64,000 nucleotides of DNA, from assembly GCA_003615045.1 (NCBI GenBank), contig ML014133.1, positions 110,868 through 174,867 of the forward strand, read 5' to 3'. Under the pieces are notes generated by a model, which was not told where the DNA came from, made no database searches, and saw nothing but the letters and a program-made list of their open reading frames with translations. Of the stretch, positions 61,451-64,000 are shown in pieces. Every line of letters begins with the position of its first letter. Position 1 is the stretch's first letter. This DNA comes from Caulochytrium protostelioides (lineage: Eukaryota > Chytridiomycota > Caulochytriomycetes > Caulochytriales > Caulochytriaceae). A program made the translations under genes and the position numbers.

Positions 61451-64000
61451 ATGAACGCCATGGCCGCGCCGCTGGCTCGTACCTCGCCCTCCCTGCGCAC
61501 CCACCACGGCCTTCACGCCGCTTCGTCATACCCGCCGCCGGCCGCCGCCGCCGCCACCGCTGGCGCCACCACGCGGCGGTCCGCATCGCCGCCGTCCGCG
61601 CCACTGCTCAAGACGCCTGTGCCGCGCCAGACGGCGTCCCGCCTGTGGACGCCGGCGTCCGCCGCTTCGCCGGGCACCGCCTCGCCCGCCGTGGCCGCGC
61701 CCACCGTGGCACGGGCGAAGCTGCATACGAGCGCGGCCGCTGAGAACGGCGCCGACGCCGTCGCGCTGCGCCTCGTGGCGGCCGCGCATCCCACGCCCTC
61801 GGACGGCGCTGCCGTCGCAGCGGAGAGTCCCGCGGCGCTGTCGGCCCTTTCCGCAGCCGCGGCGGCCGACGCCCGAACCGGCCCACGGCCGCCGCCGCCG
61901 GCGGCGTTGAAGCCGTCGACGGCATCCGCATCCGCATCGACATCGACCTCCGCATCGACCTCCGCATCGACCACCGCATCGACCTCCGCATCGACATCGC
62001 CGTCGGCGGTGGACACAACGCCCTCGCCACATTCGGACTCGGAGACGGGCGCCGTCGTCGTTCCCTCTCGGACCTCATTGGATCACGCGCTGACCACCCC
62101 ACCACAGGCGGACGCGCCGCGGTCGCTGCCGCCGGACGCCATGGCGGCGCCGACGTCGCGGTCGCCGCCCCCGGCGACGATGCCGCCGCCGGCGCTGACC
62201 GGGGATTCCGGAGCCGGCGCTTCAGCAGCGTCCCCGCCATCGCCGTCGGCGCCGCCCGCGGCCGCGGCCGCCCTCGCCGCCGATGCGGCGCCCATGCTCG
62301 ATGCTGAGCGCTTTCAGCCGCCCGCCTACCCGGTGCAGTTCCCGCTGGCCGCTGCTGCGGCTGCCGCCGCCGCCGCCGCCGCCACCGCCGCCACCGCGTC
62401 GTCACGGCCCCGCCGCTACCGCCGCGTGCTCAAGAACCCCGCGGCGCAGCGCGAGCCTGTCGTCTTCTTTACGCGCCATCTGCCGTACCCGGTGACGGTG
62501 TCCCGTGTCCCGTTCCTGCTGGTACCCGCCGTCAGCTGGTTGGACCTCCCGGGACGGGACCCCCGCGACGCCCCCGGCGGTCGCTCGCTCTGGGTGCCCG
62601 CGCAGCTGCCGCCGCCGCCGTCGGCCGTACCGCCGTCCCGTCACGGCGACGCCGCCGTCGACGAGGGCCCCGCCGCATCGACCGGCGACGGCAACGACCA
62701 GGACCACGACGGCGCGGTCGCAGCCCCGGCGGCATCGGCGCAGGCGCCGTTCGCACCGCCGCCGCCGATGGTGATGCCGTTGCCGCCGCCGGTCTTTTTC
62801 CCGCGGCGGCGGTGGGACGTGCCGCTGCCGCGGCTGGCAGGGGAAACCGCCATCTACGAGCGCATGATCCAGCAGCACCACCAGCACGCGCTCGTGATGG
62901 GCATGGAGCGCGCGCGGCTGGGCCCGCAGGCCGTCTGGCGGCCCTGCCCGTGCCTAGGCTGCCAACACGCCGCGCCGGCGCCGGCCGCGTGGCCCGCGCC
63001 CGTGCCGGCTCCGGCGTGTGTGCCCTTCGTGCCCTACGGCCTCCCGGCGGGATCGGGCGGCCTGGCCGCCGTCGGTGCCGCCGCCCCCACCGCCCCAATG
63101 TACCCGCCCGCGCCGTTGCAGGACCCCCACACCGGTGGCGCCGGTGTGCATGCCGCGAAGGCTGCCGCATCGGGGGCCACGACGCCGCCCCTGCCACCGA
63201 TGTCCGCGTATGGTCTGCACGCATCGGCTCCACCGCCCAGGATGGACAGCGTGGCCACCAGCGCGGTCACCAGCCTCAAAGCGTCGCCGCGCCACGACGG
63301 CGCGTCCTACGCGGACGACGGGGCTTCGCGGCGCAGCAGCATCGGCTACTACGGCACGCGGCCCCTGTACTACCGCCGCCGATCGGGATACCACCCGCCG
63401 CCGGACCGCGCGGTCGTGAGCGAGGCCGGCGGCTACCCGCGCATGTCGTGGGCTTCCACGAAGGCCAAGGATGTCTACGGCGACACGGCCTCTGCCGCCG
63501 CCTCCGGCGCCAATGCTCCATCAGCCGCCGCCGCCGCCGCCGCTGGGGGGGCTGGTGGCCGCGGACGCCACCGCAAGACGTCCGTGCACTTCCCGCTACC
63601 GCGCAACCCGCTCGGTGCCATGGCGGCGGCCGCGACGGCCGTCGGATCGGACGACGCCGGGTCGTCGGCGGGCGGCGCGCACCCGACGCCCGCCACCAAA
63701 CGCCCCTGGACGCCGAGCGATGTCCAGCGCTGGCAGCGCTGGAATCCGTCTGTCGCCGACTTCTCGCGCGACGTGCCGGCGCCGGCCGCTGCGGCGACCG
63801 CCCGCCGCGAGGGCTCACCGGCGCTCGAGACCGCCCTCCGCCTCAGCGCCTGGGACACGCCGATCGACCGGCAACCGCGTGGCCCGGGCGACCCCGCCGC
63901 GGCGGCACCAGCGGCCGCCACGCCGGCCCCGGCGTCGGCGGTCGCATCGGCAGCGGCGCCGCCCGCGTCCACGGCCCCGCGGCCGTCCGCCCCCGCCGCG
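61451..64000 (+). CDS. Ala/Pro-rich protein of unknown function, cut by the window end
   Basis: An unbroken frame of 850 codons runs from an ATG to the last base of the window with no stop. The N-terminal 300 residues are disordered, including a 12-base repeat coding SASTSTSASTSAST (about 61930-62010). A better-conserved island follows: RPRRYRRVLKNPAAQREPVV, then FFTRHLPYPVTVSRVPFLLV with PAVSWLDLPG (about 62402-62560). Later come FFPRRRWDVPLPRLAGETAI and YERMIQQHHQHALVMGMERA (about 62797-62915), a Cys pair region CPCLGCQH, and KRPWTPSDVQRWQRWNPSVA with DFSRDVP (about 63700-63780). The last island resembles a short binding motif. No domain is recognised. The open length and islands of normal composition favour a real gene. 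Confidence 0.65.
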   Translation, partial: MNAMAAPLARTSPSLRTHHGLHAASSYPPPAAAAATAGATTRRSASPPSAPLLKTPVPRQTASRLWTPASAASPGTASPAVAAPTVARAKLHTSAAAENGADAVALRLVAAAHPTPSDGAAVAAESPAALSALSAAAAADARTGPRPPPPAALKPSTASASASTSTSASTSASTTASTSASTSPSAVDTTPSPHSDSETGAVVVPSRTSLDHALTTPPQADAPRSLPPDAMAAPTSRSPPPATMPPPALTGDSGAGASAASPPSPSAPPAAAAALAADAAPMLDAERFQPPAYPVQFPLAAAAAAAAAAAATAATASSRPRRYRRVLKNPAAQREPVVFFTRHLPYPVTVSRVPFLLVPAVSWLDLPGRDPRDAPGGRSLWVPAQLPPPPSAVPPSRHGDAAVDEGPAASTGDGNDQDHDGAVAAPAASAQAPFAPPPPMVMPLPPPVFFPRRRWDVPLPRLAGETAIYERMIQQHHQHALVMGMERARLGPQAVWRPCPCLGCQHAAPAPAAWPAPVPAPACVPFVPYGLPAGSGGLAAVGAAAPTAPMYPPAPLQDPHTGGAGVHAAKAAASGATTPPLPPMSAYGLHASAPPPRMDSVATSAVTSLKASPRHDGASYADDGASRRSSIGYYGTRPLYYRRRSGYHPPPDRAVVSEAGGYPRMSWASTKAKDVYGDTASAAASGANAPSAAAAAAAGGAGGRGRHRKTSVHFPLPRNPLGAMAAAATAVGSDDAGSSAGGAHPTPATKRPWTPSDVQRWQRWNPSVADFSRDVPAPAAAATARREGSPALETALRLSAWDTPIDRQPRGPGDPAAAAPAAATPAPASAVASAAAPPASTAPRPSAPAA

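Overview
This is a GC-rich nuclear segment from a fungus, most likely an early-diverging (chytrid-like) one; the phylum is my inference. The eukaryotic genes include an ESCRT-III subunit, a peroxisomal acyl-CoA oxidase with a PTS1-like tail, two mitochondrial-type proteins, two casein kinase 2 beta subunits, RMI1, a tetraspanin and a TANGO6/RTP1 HEAT protein. All genes I could support read as single open frames; I saw no convincing introns. Start codons were chosen as in-frame ATGs. The high GC keeps many antisense and shifted frames open, and these were discarded.

Layout. 1.5-9.5 kb: HAC1/XBP1-class bZIP factor, a decayed Fanzor copy, VPS2, acyl-CoA oxidase, oxodicarboxylate carrier. 10.5-17.1 kb: a secreted repeat protein, a small protein of unknown function, RMI1. 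17.9-19.2 kb: a nuclease-like gene fragment abutting a second Fanzor remnant that carries an 84-base poly-C run. 22-27.6 kb: seven-helix protein, TMEM70-like protein, phosphate-transporter-like MFS protein. 30.6-38.5 kb: a large low-complexity protein, two CK2 beta genes, a tetraspanin. 41.3-47.8 kb: membrane-anchored tyrosinase, transaldolase, an orphan helical protein. 47.8-48.4 kb: third Fanzor remnant. 48.8-64 kb: TANGO6/RTP1-like protein, SH3-like protein, ecdysoneless-like protein, and an Ala/Pro-rich frame running off the window.

The genes are dispersed housekeeping and surface functions, not a pathway cluster. The two most notable signals are (1) three independently decayed copies of one Fanzor (eukaryotic TnpB-like) family that share sequence beyond the stop codon, a possible guide-RNA or element-end region, and (2) two CK2 beta genes with a 466-bp block identical at every base inside otherwise diverged genes, which is the pattern expected from gene conversion. 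Nothing here can be called a complete new system: the Fanzor copies are all broken.
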